Shown here piece by piece: positions 1-8,213 of a stretch of 64,000 nt of DNA (positions are counted from its first letter, which is position 1; every line of letters starts with the position of its first letter). Under the pieces are notes generated by a model that ran no database searches, had not been told where the DNA came from, and saw only the letters and a program-made list of their open reading frames with translations. This stretch comes from Rodentibacter sp. JRC1 (GTDB lineage: Bacteria; Pseudomonadota; Gammaproteobacteria; Enterobacterales; Pasteurellaceae), in assembly GCF_020521555.1 (NCBI RefSeq), contig NZ_BPWA01000001.1:1178001-1242000 (forward strand). The letters are read 5' to 3'. The position numbers were made by a program, and so were the translations under genes.

Positions 1-317
1 AAACTGATGTCGGCGGTGTCGTTATTGTTGTAATCCACTTGGAATTTAAAGGCGTTTTCACGTAGTTGTGGGTTTTCAAAGATTTCCGGTTGATTGGTGC
101 GTAAGTAGGCGATCATCGGCACAACCAGTGCGGCAATATCGCCTGCGTAATCAGTCACAATCACATTGAGGCTGTAGCGATATTCAAAACTGAATGAGTT
201 TGCCCCCGTGGCGATAATTTGCCCACCGTCCACATAGAGCTGTAAACGGTCGGGGTTTTTCTCAAAATCGCTGTGGCTTTGCTCAAGGATTTTGCGGAGT
301 TGATTGGGCTTTTTCAT
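1..317 (-). CDS. R: P2 gpR-like tail completion protein (partial, runs off the left edge)
   Basis: The visible 105 residues begin MKKPNQLRKILEQ and match the P2 gpR tail completion family, which acts at the end of tail assembly. The C-terminus lies beyond base 1. The start codon overlaps the stop of the upstream zinc-finger gene in an ATGA junction, so the two are translationally coupled within the minus-strand late operon. The position directly after the lysis genes is the P2 order (lysis genes, then R and S). Family assignment rests on recognised sequence character plus synteny; no catalytic motif is expected. Confidence 0.85.
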   Translation of the reverse strand, partial: MKKPNQLRKILEQSHSDFEKNPDRLQLYVDGGQIIATGANSFSFEYRYSLNVIVTDYAGDIAALVVPMIAYLRTNQPEIFENPQLRENAFKFQVDYNNNDTADIS

Positions 318-529
318 TTTCTAAAATTCCGTTGGCGTTTTTCTTCCCGTTCTTGGCAGGTTACACAACGGGTTACGCCCGCAATGGTTTGTCGGCGTTT
401 TTCAGGAATCGGGGCATCGCAATCTTCGCAATAAAGACGGCTTACCGCTTTAAACCTGCGGTGTTTTTTTAGGGCGATTTCACGTTGCATTTCTTCCAGT
501 TGCTGCGCTCGGTCGAATTGGTCGGTCAT
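314..529 (-). CDS. TraR/DksA-like C4 zinc-finger protein of P2-type phage
   Basis: This 71-residue protein has a charged helical N-terminus and two Cys pairs, CEDC near residue 34 and CVTC near residue 55, which form the C4 zinc finger of the small TraR/DksA family. P2-like phages commonly carry such a gene close to the lysis genes. DksA/TraR proteins bind the RNA polymerase secondary channel; whether this one does is inference. It overlaps the o-spanin stop by four bases upstream and gpR downstream, so it is embedded in the late operon. Confidence 0.8.
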   Translation of the reverse strand: MTDQFDRAQQLEEMQREIALKKHRRFKAVSRLYCEDCDAPIPEKRRQTIAGVTRCVTCQEREEKRQRNFRK

Positions 530-792
530 TGCTTCTGTTCCTTTTTATTAAATTCCTCAATACAGTTTTTCAGGCTGTCGTTTTCGATAACGCAAAGGTT
601 TAGTTTTTGCCGTGCCTGTTGATACGCCTGTGCCAAATCGCCATTGGTGCGAATTTGTGGCGAAATTTGACCGCACTCGGCGGTTTGCGGGCAAAGTATC
701 GGTTGTTTAATGATCTGCGGTGTGGTTGAGCACGCCACGCACGCTGTCAGGCACAGGGCTATCAGCCCAAATTTGATGTTGTTTAAGTGCAT
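526..792 (-). CDS. Rz1-like o-spanin lipoprotein
   Basis: The 88-residue protein has a short hydrophobic signal with a lipobox, LTAC, at residues 15-18, followed by a Pro/Gln-rich segment. This fits an outer-membrane spanin subunit that joins inner and outer membranes in the last step of host lysis. Its start lies inside the upstream i-spanin gene in another frame (shared bases 707-792), the usual embedded or overlapping spanin layout. Outer membrane lipoprotein location is predicted from the lipobox. A second cysteine at residue 21 is a less likely acylation site. Confidence 0.75.
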   Translation of the reverse strand: MHLNNIKFGLIALCLTACVACSTTPQIIKQPILCPQTAECGQISPQIRTNGDLAQAYQQARQKLNLCVIENDSLKNCIEEFNKKEQKQ

Positions 793-1057
793 TTTTTAAA
801 TCCTCGGTTTGTTTGCTTTGTTGGGTTTTGAGTGCATTCACTACTGCTGTAAGTTGCTTTTGTTGTTCGGCAAATTGCTGCACGTGTTCGTTGAGTGCCA
901 TATAGGAGGCTTGCCATTTGGCTTTGAGCTGTTCTTCTTTCACCATTTCAGCGTGCCAGTGGTTTGCCTGCCAACCTTGAAATAATATGATCAGCACTAA
1001 AAGTATCGGGCCACCCAATAAAATCCATTTTTCTTTTGCACTTAGAAAGTTAAACAT
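707..1057 (-). CDS. Rz/LysB-like i-spanin
   Basis: This 116-residue protein has one N-terminal transmembrane segment (about residues 11-27). A long Gln/Lys-rich predicted coiled coil follows in the periplasm. That is the architecture of inner-membrane spanins, which pair with the lipoprotein encoded in the overlapping downstream frame to disrupt the outer membrane. It follows the lysozyme gene with a 16-base overlap. Sequence similarity to P2 LysB or lambda Rz is not strong by eye, so the call rests on topology and cassette position. Confidence 0.75.
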   Translation of the reverse strand: MFNFLSAKEKWILLGGPILLVLIILFQGWQANHWHAEMVKEEQLKAKWQASYMALNEHVQQFAEQQKQLTAVVNALKTQQSKQTEDLKNALKQHQIWADSPVPDSVRGVLNHTADH

Positions 1058-1560
1058 AATGCTTTCTCCTTTTGTCTGCGGTGAATTAAGCCTTTAAGTG
1101 GTTTACCGCCTGCGTAAATCCAGCGTTCAAATTGACCGCACATTGCTTGGCTGTAGCCTTGGCGTGCCATTTTAAAAAGGGTGCTGTTTTTTAGTTTGCC
1201 GCAGCCGATATTGAAGGTGATGGAGGTTAAGGCATCAAATGCGCCCTGTGGCATGGCTTGTCCGTTGGCGTAGGTATTGACGCATTTTTCCGCTTGTTTT
1301 ACGCCTTTGGCAAAGGCGCGGGCAATTTCTTCGTCTGTGTAAATTTTGTTGCGGGTGATTTTTTCAACGCTTTCCGTGGTGCCGATACCAAAGGTTAAAA
1401 CATCGGCAGGGCAGGTGTAGGGCTTGCGTTGGCAACCTTCGGCATTGCCGATAAGGAGTAAGCCTTGTTCCGAGGTGCGTAGCTCGTTGCCGTGTAAAGC
1501 GAGAGTTAAGCCAACAATAGCGGAGACCCCACAGATCCATTTAGCGGTTTTTCTTACCAT
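1042..1560 (-). CDS. Phage endolysin, GH24 (T4-type) lysozyme with N-terminal membrane anchor
   Basis: The 172-residue protein is a muramidase that cleaves the MurNAc-GlcNAc bond of peptidoglycan. The GH24 catalytic spacing is visible: Glu41, Cys50 and Thr56, i.e. E-x8-C-x5-T, with Cys in the place of the T4 Asp. The C-terminal FNIGCG and FERWIYAGGKPLKGLIHRR segments are typical of the family. A weakly hydrophobic N-terminal segment (about 8-24) without a clear signal-peptidase site suggests a SAR endolysin, exported and held in the membrane until the holin fires. The start overlaps the holin stop by 20 bases. Confidence 0.9.
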   Translation of the reverse strand: MVRKTAKWICGVSAIVGLTLALHGNELRTSEQGLLLIGNAEGCQRKPYTCPADVLTFGIGTTESVEKITRNKIYTDEEIARAFAKGVKQAEKCVNTYANGQAMPQGAFDALTSITFNIGCGKLKNSTLFKMARQGYSQAMCGQFERWIYAGGKPLKGLIHRRQKEKALCLTF

Positions 1561-1744
1561 TGATTTTTCCTTCTACTTCTAATTTTCTTAATTCAAAATC
1601 TTTTTTCTTGTAATACCAGTTGGTTAATACGGTGGCTAAGCCAAACAATATCCCGAAAATTGAGGCAATATCACTCAAGGTTAATCCGGCAAAAAATGCA
1701 CAGATTGAACCAAAATAGGAGAGTTGTTCTGTATTTTTGATCAT
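1541..1744 (-). CDS. Class II holin
   Basis: A 67-residue protein starting MIKNTEQLSYF. It has two hydrophobic stretches (about residues 9-24 and 28-45) and a strongly basic, charged tail (YYKKKDFELRK). This is the class II (pinholin-like) plan of phage 21 S-type holins. The ATG at 1742-1744 is preferred over the upstream in-frame start because the latter would run into gpX and add an unrelated N-terminus. It lies between tail gene X and the lysozyme, where P2-type phages keep the holin. Pinholins partner with SAR endolysins, which fits the next gene. Confidence 0.8.
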   Translation of the reverse strand: MIKNTEQLSYFGSICAFFAGLTLSDIASIFGILFGLATVLTNWYYKKKDFELRKLEVEGKINGKKNR

Positions 1745-1748
1745 TTGA

Positions 1749-1958
1749 TTAATTCCATAATTGCAAGTTATCTTGTGCAACGCTGATCTTTTCGGAGTCA
1801 GGATCGGGCAAATTGACCTCCGTCCCAATGGGAATAATAGGCAGGTGCATTAAGCGCGGATTTAATTCGCAGGCGATTTCAAGCAAGCCTTGGCTTTTGC
1901 CGAAATGTCGGTAAACGATGGCATCAAGATTATCGTTTTGTTGCGCACGTACTTTCAT
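1749..1958 (-). CDS. X: P2 gpX-like tail protein (LysM-like)
   Basis: The 69-residue protein contains the compact LysM-like pattern of gpX: DNLDAIVYRHFG near the start and IPIGTEVNLPD near residue 42. In P2, X is a small essential tail component encoded between head gene L and the holin, exactly as here. Its start codon overlaps the last base of gpL's stop region, implying coupled translation. Confidence 0.88.
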   Translation of the reverse strand: MKVRAQQNDNLDAIVYRHFGKSQGLLEIACELNPRLMHLPIIPIGTEVNLPDPDSEKISVAQDNLQLWN

Positions 1959-2467
1959 TAGATTAGCTCCACGTCAATTCGGCGGATTTTCAAGATGTCG
2001 CTGATGGCAAAACGGGCATCACGGCGGAGTTGGTCGATACCGTCTTTAAGCAGCTCCATTTTCTTTTCACCGTCATTGGTGGTGTCGTAGGCGGCGTAGC
2101 GTTCGTTCAGATTAGCGGCAGCAAGGCAAAGCACGGCTCGGCGGTAACGTTGCACCAGAATGCTTTCGTTATTGATATGTTGCGTTGGAATTTGCGCCAG
2201 TTTGCCGTGTTGTGAGTTTTCTTGCTGAAAGGCTGCCAGTTCATCATTCACCGAGGCGATGGCTTCAATCAACGCATCTAAGAGACGGGTTTTGGTCACG
2301 GTGCCGTCAATACGCATTTGATTTCGGCATTGTGAAAGCGATAAATCAGGGAAAAATGCTTCGTTGATGATTAAATCATCGGTGTTGGGGTGGGGTTCGA
2401 CCTGCTGTTGCACCGCCCCCATTTCATAATCGGGAGCAAGTTTGATTGAGATTGCACCGTCTGACAT
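1958..2467 (-). CDS. L: P2 gpL-like head completion/stabilisation protein
   Basis: This 169-residue protein belongs to the P2 gpL family. Characteristic parts are the NEAFFPDLSL stretch near residue 35, the VTKTRLLDALIEAI helix, and the C-terminal RRDARFAISDI segment. GpL joins filled capsids to complete the connector. It sits between gpM and gpX as in P2. A long hairpin with a T-run on the coding strand ends just upstream of its ATG (see the terminator entry), an unusual place for such a structure within a head operon. Confidence 0.88.
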   Translation of the reverse strand: MSDGAISIKLAPDYEMGAVQQQVEPHPNTDDLIINEAFFPDLSLSQCRNQMRIDGTVTKTRLLDALIEAIASVNDELAAFQQENSQHGKLAQIPTQHINNESILVQRYRRAVLCLAAANLNERYAAYDTTNDGEKKMELLKDGIDQLRRDARFAISDILKIRRIDVELI

Positions 2468-2479
2468 ACATTTACCTAT

Positions 2480-2551
2480 AAAAAAGACGGGTGGGGAGAA
2501 TAAGTGCGGTCAAAAAAGGGGAAAAATTTAACCGCACTTTCTCCGCCCGTC
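2480..2551 (-). terminator. Long inverted repeat containing two uptake sequences, followed by a T-run, between M and L
   Basis: On the minus strand the arms GACGGG, GGAGAA and AGTGCGGT pair with ACCGCACT, TTCTCC and CCCGTC (plus-strand 2486-2551). Six T residues (2480-2485) and then the gpL start follow. About 20 base pairs can form, making an intrinsic-terminator shape. The inner arms are inverted Haemophilus-type uptake sequences. Whether it terminates, attenuates or merely serves DNA uptake is unknown. Confidence 0.6.
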
Positions 2552-2584
2552 GGCTGCGTGGTTTGCTTGGTTAATCAAACAACA

Positions 2585-3241
2585 TCAAGATTCGGTGTTC
2601 TCTTTCTCAAGTTGTTTTCTTAATTTCTTTATTTCGCCTTTTACACCTACCTTTTGATCTAAAACGATGGCACGTTCAAGATATTCAAGGGCTTGGGTTG
2701 GGTTTTTCTCTATAGTGAGTAAACCCAATTCCCGTAATAATCTTGCCCGGCTTTCGTCCGGCATATCACAATCGGCAGTGAGTCGTTGCACTTGTTCTAA
2801 ATATGCCGTTTCAAAGGGTTGATTGGCGGCTGTAGCGGCTTTGGCTTGGTCGGCAAATTCTTCGGCGACCATTGTGCCTAAGGTTCGTGTGAACGGTTCC
2901 GGCAGCTGCAAATCGTGGAAAATGGCATAATCGGCAATGGTTAAGGCAAGGTGATATTCGCCACAGTCAATCGCCCACACGCACCACGTCATTAATACGT
3001 TATCTTGTTTGCCGGTGCCGGCAGATAACGCACCCTCAATCCACGGGAGATAATCCGGCAAAATCCGTTTTTTAAAGTCCGCTTTGCGTGCCGTAGATTG
3101 GATTTGTTTTAAATCCTTCTTGTGGCGCGCAAGAAGACGGAGCATTTTTTCGTATTCACTAAACTGGCTTAAGTCTTCCGTTTCGTGGGCGTTGGCAAGT
3201 GCGCTCGACACTTCTATAAAATGACGTTTGGTTGGGCGCAT
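2585..3241 (-). CDS. M: P2 gpM-like terminase small (endonuclease) subunit
   Basis: The 218-residue protein (start chosen at MRPTKRHF, five bases after the gpN stop; an upstream in-frame start would overlap gpN) fits gpM. That is the P2 terminase subunit credited with cos cleavage. Recognisable parts are LLARHKKDLKQIQSTARKA near residue 48, the LPDYLPWIEGAL segment, and a C-terminal region with DESRARLLRELGLL. It works with gpP on procapsids. Order N-M-L is P2-like. Confidence 0.87.
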   Translation of the reverse strand: MRPTKRHFIEVSSALANAHETEDLSQFSEYEKMLRLLARHKKDLKQIQSTARKADFKKRILPDYLPWIEGALSAGTGKQDNVLMTWCVWAIDCGEYHLALTIADYAIFHDLQLPEPFTRTLGTMVAEEFADQAKAATAANQPFETAYLEQVQRLTADCDMPDESRARLLRELGLLTIEKNPTQALEYLERAIVLDQKVGVKGEIKKLRKQLEKENTES

Positions 3242-3245
3242 TGGT

Positions 3246-4298
3246 TTATTCCGTGTCAGCTTTAGGCGGTTCAACCGGTGTTTCAACAATGGTGATATTT
3301 TTCGCCATTGCTAAGGCTTCGTAATTTTCCACAACGTATGCCTCGTTAGAAGATAAATAATCCTCCACTCGGTTACGTTCCGGCACGTCTTTAATGTGGC
3401 GGCGTACTTTGCCTTCTTGTACGTAGATGGATAAATTATCAAGCGAGGTGATAAGCACTGTGCCTTTCGGGAAATACGGCACGGAAACCGCTTGTAAACC
3501 GCCCACACGTTTTTGGCTGATCACGGTGTCACCCGCCAAAATTTCGGTCGGTTTTTCTTGATTGATTAATGGGAAGTATTTATCCGCAAGTAAATCACTG
3601 CCCATAATGGCGACCAGTTTGGTGTCGTCACGATATTGTGCAGGGATAAAATCTTCTTTCAGTGCAAAGACAAGGGCATCAAGGTTTTTGTAAGTTTTAC
3701 CAGTGCCGATTTCAATCTTGCCGCTGTCTTTGACTTCTTCTTTCATCACCCGTGCCGGGGCTTTTTCTTCAATTTGACTTAACCAACCTTTGTTTACATC
3801 TTGCAATAGCGGGTTTTTGGTTCGGTCGGTGGTTGTGGCGACACTTGTACCGTTAAAGCCGATCATAATACGGTCGAGTGCAATACGTTCGGCTTTCAAT
3901 TTGCCGACACGTGCCGCAAAATCAGGGAATTTCGCCCAAGCATCTAAAATCGGGTAGCTCAAATGAGTGTCAAAATTGGTTTGTTCGCAAGCGTAGGTAT
4001 TTTCTTGCAAGCTGTGAATATCGGTGGTTTCACGGGCTTTTTGGTTGGTATCGGTGCGGCTTGCTACCGGGCTTAATACACCTAAACGCAATGTCGAGCC
4101 CTTCATTTCTTCAACCATCACAATATTGATGCGTTTTAAAAATTCAGAGTTTTCAAGCACCGCATTTTCTAATTTTTGCTGAACGCTTGGCTCAACGGTG
4201 AACTGACCGCCTGCGGCAACAAAACTTTCGCTTTCATTGTTGTCCGCCGCTACGCCTGCAAGGTATCGAGTAAATTTTTCTTGGGTGAATTTTTTCAT
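3246..4298 (-). CDS. N: P2 gpN-like major capsid protein
   Basis: The 350-residue protein is the major capsid precursor of P2-type phages. Features include the N-terminal TRYLAGVAADN segment, which in this family is removed by the gpO protease. The E-loop region around KGSTLRLGV and the GFNGTSVATTTD segment are also typical. Length is close to P2 gpN (357 residues). It follows gpO by about 50 bases. No disruption is seen. Confidence 0.93.
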   Translation of the reverse strand: MKKFTQEKFTRYLAGVAADNNESESFVAAGGQFTVEPSVQQKLENAVLENSEFLKRINIVMVEEMKGSTLRLGVLSPVASRTDTNQKARETTDIHSLQENTYACEQTNFDTHLSYPILDAWAKFPDFAARVGKLKAERIALDRIMIGFNGTSVATTTDRTKNPLLQDVNKGWLSQIEEKAPARVMKEEVKDSGKIEIGTGKTYKNLDALVFALKEDFIPAQYRDDTKLVAIMGSDLLADKYFPLINQEKPTEILAGDTVISQKRVGGLQAVSVPYFPKGTVLITSLDNLSIYVQEGKVRRHIKDVPERNRVEDYLSSNEAYVVENYEALAMAKNITIVETPVEPPKADTE

Positions 4299-4348
4299 GG
4301 GTGAAATCCTATGTGTTTTGTATTCGGTGTTTTTGTTAGCTGTTTTAA

Positions 4349-5182
4349 TTAGAAAAAGCGACCATCGGCATTTTGGCTTTCACCTGCCACAAGTGGGCGT
4401 GGTGTGTAATGGGCTGCCGGTTGTTTTTCCAATTTGGCAAATTGAGCATGGATTTTTTCATTGTCCGCTTTCATTTGTGCCAATTCCGTTTGCTGTGTTG
4501 CCAAATCGCTAGAAAGTGCGGTCAATTTTTCTTGTGTTTTTTGTACCTGTTCGCCAAGTAGTTCTAAGGCGGCTTGATGATCGGTAAAGCGTTCATCATC
4601 GGATTTTTCTTTTTTCGCAAATAACCCTTTGATTTTTTCAAACACTGAAGGGGCTTTTTCAGCTTCTTCTACAAACTCGAATTCGGTTTCAATCGCCGCA
4701 GTGAACAGGTTTTCGGCTTTTTCTTTGCGATGAGTGAGCGGATTTGCCGTTGCACCGGCGGAGAATTTCAACATTTCCGTGCCGAGGCTTGCCGGATTAT
4801 CGGTGACGGCAAGTCCCACTAAATAGGCTTCACCGGTATCGGCAAAATTCGGATCACATTCAATAGAGGTGTAGATTTTTTGGCGGTCTTTGTTCAGCTT
4901 GATTAAATCGTCCGTTGGGTCGATTTGAGCCAATAACTGCAATTTGCCTTCTTGGTTTTCTTCGGTTTTTAATGCCAACACATCACCGTAGCATTTAGAG
5001 TGGGGTTCATCATTCCAAAGCATACGGAATTTAAGATGCTCAAGATTGATGCGTGCGCCGTATTTTTTCGGATCATAATTTGTCGCCATTTGTTCAATCC
5101 AAGTGCGATTGATGGTGCGACCGTCTGTGGTTGCACCTTCCGTTGCAACGACAAACCATTTGCTCTTGTTGAATTTGTGCAT
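4349..5182 (-). CDS. O: P2 gpO-like capsid scaffold and maturation protease
   Basis: The 277-residue protein has an N-terminal serine-protease domain and a C-terminal scaffold. Conserved positions seen by eye are Asp20 (ATTDGR), His49 (INLEHLKF) and Ser106 (YTSIE), matching the triad order described for P2 gpO. Residues from about 190 form a Gln/Lys-rich coiled coil that would guide gpN assembly. It is the first gene of the minus-strand operon; the divergent gpP gene starts 161 bases away. Confidence 0.92.
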   Translation of the reverse strand: MHKFNKSKWFVVATEGATTDGRTINRTWIEQMATNYDPKKYGARINLEHLKFRMLWNDEPHSKCYGDVLALKTEENQEGKLQLLAQIDPTDDLIKLNKDRQKIYTSIECDPNFADTGEAYLVGLAVTDNPASLGTEMLKFSAGATANPLTHRKEKAENLFTAAIETEFEFVEEAEKAPSVFEKIKGLFAKKEKSDDERFTDHQAALELLGEQVQKTQEKLTALSSDLATQQTELAQMKADNEKIHAQFAKLEKQPAAHYTPRPLVAGESQNADGRFF

Positions 5183-5343
5183 ATTTTTCCTATTTCGGTT
5201 CAGTGTGAAAATTAAGGCTATATTGGCGGTGCTTTTGTTGTTTGGCTATGAGTTGGGATTGTGAAATCAAGGCTAACAATGAGCTTGAATATTTTTTTAC
5301 GTGGCGAACTTAGATCATAGCGTTAATTGATTATGAGGACGCT
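5183..5343. promoter_or_regulatory. Divergent late-promoter region between O and P
   Basis: In P2 the PQ and ONML operons are driven from divergent late promoters here, activated by Ogr/Delta at a TGT-N12-ACA box. The window has a near match with 13 spacer bases (TTGT at 5249-5252, ACA at 5276-5278, approximate), so I do not assign a specific box. No convincing sigma-70 promoter is visible, in keeping with activator-dependent late expression. gpP has a GAGGAC ribosome site seven bases before its ATG. Confidence 0.45.
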
Positions 5344-7134
5344 ATGACAGAGAAAATCAAGCTCACTGAAGATGAAGAATTAGCGGTAAATAAGATTGAT
5401 AGTAGTACAAAACGCCAAGCGCAAGTCAAATATTGGAATGGTTTTAAAGTAGCGGAAATTGCCCGTCAATTAGGCATTCCGGCAAGTACGATATCCTCTT
5501 GGATTAAACGGGAAAAATGGGACGAAATTGCACCCATCGGGCGAGTCGAAATCACCCTAGAAACCCGTCTTTGCCAGTTGATTTTAAAAGAGCCGAAATC
5601 AGGCACGGATTTCAAAGAAATTGATTTATTAGGACGGCAAATAGAACGTGCCGCCCGAGTGAAAAAATATTCCTATGGTGATGGCAATGAAGTGGATTTA
5701 AATCCGAAACTTGCCAATCGTAACAAAGGGGAGCGAAAAAAAGCCGAACAGAATGCCATTACCCAAGAACAAGAAGAGTTATTGATTAATGGCTTTCTTG
5801 GGGGAATGTTTGAATATCAACGGGTGTGGCATAAAGCGAAAATACATCGCATTCGTAACATTTTGAAAAGTCGTCAGATTGGGGCAACTTTTTATTTTGC
5901 CCACGAAGCCTTTATTGATGCACTCACCACCGGGCATAACCAAATCTTTTTATCCGCCAGTAAAAAACAGGCACTGCAATTCCGTTCTTACATTGTGAAC
6001 TATGCCAAACAAACCGCAGACGTGGATTTGAAAGGGGAGACAATCAAGCTGCCGAATGGGGCGGAGTTGATTTTTCTTGGGACAAATTCCGCTACCGCAC
6101 AATCTTATCACGGCAATTTATATTTTGATGAAGTGTTTTGGGTGCCGAAATTTGATGTGATGCGCAAAGTGGCAAGCGGTATGGCGGCGCAAAAGATGTA
6201 TCGCCAAACCTACTTTTCAACTCCGACCACTATTGCGCACCCCGCTTATGCGTTTTTTTCCGGCAAAGCCTTTAATCGCAACCGTGCAAAATCCGAAAAG
6301 GTCGAAATCGATATTTCTCATGAAAATTTGCGTGCCGGCAAGTTGTGTGCTGATCGCCAATGGAAACAGATTGTGAGCATTTATGATGCATTAGAGGGCG
6401 GTTGTAATCTGTTTAATATTGATGATTTGATTGCGGAAAACAGCAAAGAAGAATTTGAACAGTTGTTTTTGTGTCAATTTGCCGATGATAACAGCTCTGC
6501 CTTTAAATTTGCCGATTTGCAACATTGCCTAGTGGATAGCTATGAAGAATGGACTGATTTCAATCCTAATTATCAACGTCCTTTTGGCAATCGTGAAGTG
6601 TGGTTGGGTTATGATCCCGCATTTACCGGTGACCGTGCCGCACTTTGTCTTGTTGCGCCGCCAAGAGTTGAAGGCGGTGATTATCGTGTGCTGCACTGGC
6701 AAACCTTCCACGGGATGGATTATGAAACCCAAGCGGGGCGAATTAAACAATTTTGCGATGATTACAATATCACCCGCATTGTGATTGATAAAACCGGAAT
6801 GGGGTCGGGTGTTTATCAAGAGGTCAAAAAATTTTATCCGATGGTGATTGGGCTAGATTATAGCGCAGATTTAAAAAATGAGATGGTGCTGAAAACCCAA
6901 AATCTGATCCAAAAACGCCGTTTGAAATTTGATGGTAACGAGATCATCACCAGTTTTATGACCGTGAAAAAACGCATTACCGGCACGGGCAAAATGACCT
7001 ACGTTTCCGACCGTTCGGAAGAGGCGAGCCACGGCGATCTTTCGTGGGCGATTATGAACTGCATTTTGAATGTGCCTTATGGTTTTGGCGGTGATGTTGC
7101 CGGCAGTCAAACCACCATTTTTACTTTTGAATAG
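5344..7134 (+). CDS. P: P2 gpP-like terminase large (ATPase) subunit
   Basis: The 596-residue protein packages DNA from cos. It begins with a helix-turn-helix (about residues 25-55, KVAEIARQLGIPASTISSW). Next comes the ATPase core with a deviant Walker A around LKSRQIGATFYFAHEA (about residue 177) and an acidic Walker B in LYFDEVFWV. The C-terminal nuclease domain has GYDPAFTGDRAA near residue 422. Length equals P2 gpP to within a few residues. It is transcribed away from O and is followed 11 bases later by the portal gene. Confidence 0.93.
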   Translation: MTEKIKLTEDEELAVNKIDSSTKRQAQVKYWNGFKVAEIARQLGIPASTISSWIKREKWDEIAPIGRVEITLETRLCQLILKEPKSGTDFKEIDLLGRQIERAARVKKYSYGDGNEVDLNPKLANRNKGERKKAEQNAITQEQEELLINGFLGGMFEYQRVWHKAKIHRIRNILKSRQIGATFYFAHEAFIDALTTGHNQIFLSASKKQALQFRSYIVNYAKQTADVDLKGETIKLPNGAELIFLGTNSATAQSYHGNLYFDEVFWVPKFDVMRKVASGMAAQKMYRQTYFSTPTTIAHPAYAFFSGKAFNRNRAKSEKVEIDISHENLRAGKLCADRQWKQIVSIYDALEGGCNLFNIDDLIAENSKEEFEQLFLCQFADDNSSAFKFADLQHCLVDSYEEWTDFNPNYQRPFGNREVWLGYDPAFTGDRAALCLVAPPRVEGGDYRVLHWQTFHGMDYETQAGRIKQFCDDYNITRIVIDKTGMGSGVYQEVKKFYPMVIGLDYSADLKNEMVLKTQNLIQKRRLKFDGNEIITSFMTVKKRITGTGKMTYVSDRSEEASHGDLSWAIMNCILNVPYGFGGDVAGSQTTIFTFE

Positions 7135-7145
7135 GATATAAGCAA

Positions 7146-8159
7146 ATGAAAAAATCACGTAAAAAAATGACCGCACTTTCTCAAGCCACGGTGGAAACCT
7201 TTAGCTTTGGCGAACCTATCCCCGTGCTTGACCGGGCGGAAATTCTCAATTATTTCGAGCCGGTATTGATGTATCAGAAATACTACAATCCACCGATTAA
7301 TTTGAGTTATCTTTCCAAAGCCCTCAATGCTTCGCCTCATCATCAAAGTGCGGTAACGGTGAAGAAGAATATTTTGCTTTCTACCTGTAAAACGACCGCA
7401 CTTTTGCCTCGCACCCAGTTAGAAAAATTGGTGCAGGATTATTTGATTTTCGGCAACGCCTACATTGAAGTGGTGCGTAATGGCTTTGGCCAAGTTGTGT
7501 CGCTAAATGCGCCCCTTGCAAAATATATGCGTGTGGGTGTGGAACAGGGCGTATTTTATCAAGTGGTGAATGGCTGTGATGAATATCAATTTGCCAAAGG
7601 CTCGGTGTTTAATTTGATTAATCCTGATGTGAACCAAGAAATCTATGGCGTACCGGAATATTTGGCAGCGTTGCAATCAGCGTTCTTAAATGAAAGTGCC
7701 ACATTGTTCCGCCGCAAATATTATTTGAATGGTGCGCACGCCGGGGCAATTATTTATATGACTGACCCAACGCAGAATAAAGACGATGTCGCAGCAATCA
7801 AGGAACAAATCCGGCAAACAAAAGGAAAAGGCAATTTTAAAAATTTGTTTATTCATATTCCGAATGGCAAGAAAGAGGGCATTCAAGTGATTCCACTTTC
7901 AGATGCGGTGGCGAAAGATGAGTTCCTCAATATTAAGAATACCAGCCGTGATGATGTACTTGCCGCACACCGTGTACCGCCACAACTGATGGGGATTATC
8001 CCAAATAACACCGGAGGCTTTGGTGATGTCGAAAAAGCAACTAAGGTTTTTTTTGTGAATGAAATTATTCCACTGCAGGAGCGGCTTAAAGAGATCAATC
8101 AAATAGTCGGTGAAGAAGTAATTCGCTTTGTTGATTACAAATTACTAGAGCAAGAATAA
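7146..8159 (+). CDS. Q: P2 gpQ-like portal protein
   Basis: The 337-residue protein is the portal ring subunit of P2/PBSX-type phages. Signature parts are the FGEPIPVLDRAEILNYFEP start, the LIFGNAYIEVVRNGFG block near residue 100, and RVPPQLMGIIPNNTGGFGDVEKA near residue 282. Two uptake cores lie inside the coding sequence (about 7170 and 7395), showing the gene has long resided in this host lineage. An intrinsic terminator follows the stop. Confidence 0.93.
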   Translation: MKKSRKKMTALSQATVETFSFGEPIPVLDRAEILNYFEPVLMYQKYYNPPINLSYLSKALNASPHHQSAVTVKKNILLSTCKTTALLPRTQLEKLVQDYLIFGNAYIEVVRNGFGQVVSLNAPLAKYMRVGVEQGVFYQVVNGCDEYQFAKGSVFNLINPDVNQEIYGVPEYLAALQSAFLNESATLFRRKYYLNGAHAGAIIYMTDPTQNKDDVAAIKEQIRQTKGKGNFKNLFIHIPNGKKEGIQVIPLSDAVAKDEFLNIKNTSRDDVLAAHRVPPQLMGIIPNNTGGFGDVEKATKVFFVNEIIPLQERLKEINQIVGEEVIRFVDYKLLEQE

Positions 8160-8187
8160 AGAAATGGCTCCTTTCCCAAATAAAATG

Positions 8188-8209
8188 CCCACGTCTGCGT
8201 GGGTTTTTT
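8188..8209 (+). terminator. Intrinsic terminator of the P-Q operon
   Basis: CCCACG, a four-base loop and CGTGGG are followed by six T residues, 28 bases after the gpQ stop codon. Confidence 0.85.
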
Positions 8210-8213
8210 ATTG

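Noticed and set aside
5249..5280. Ogr/Delta box TGT-N12-ACA
   Set aside because: The best match has a 13-base spacer and no supporting promoter; kept only as a region note.
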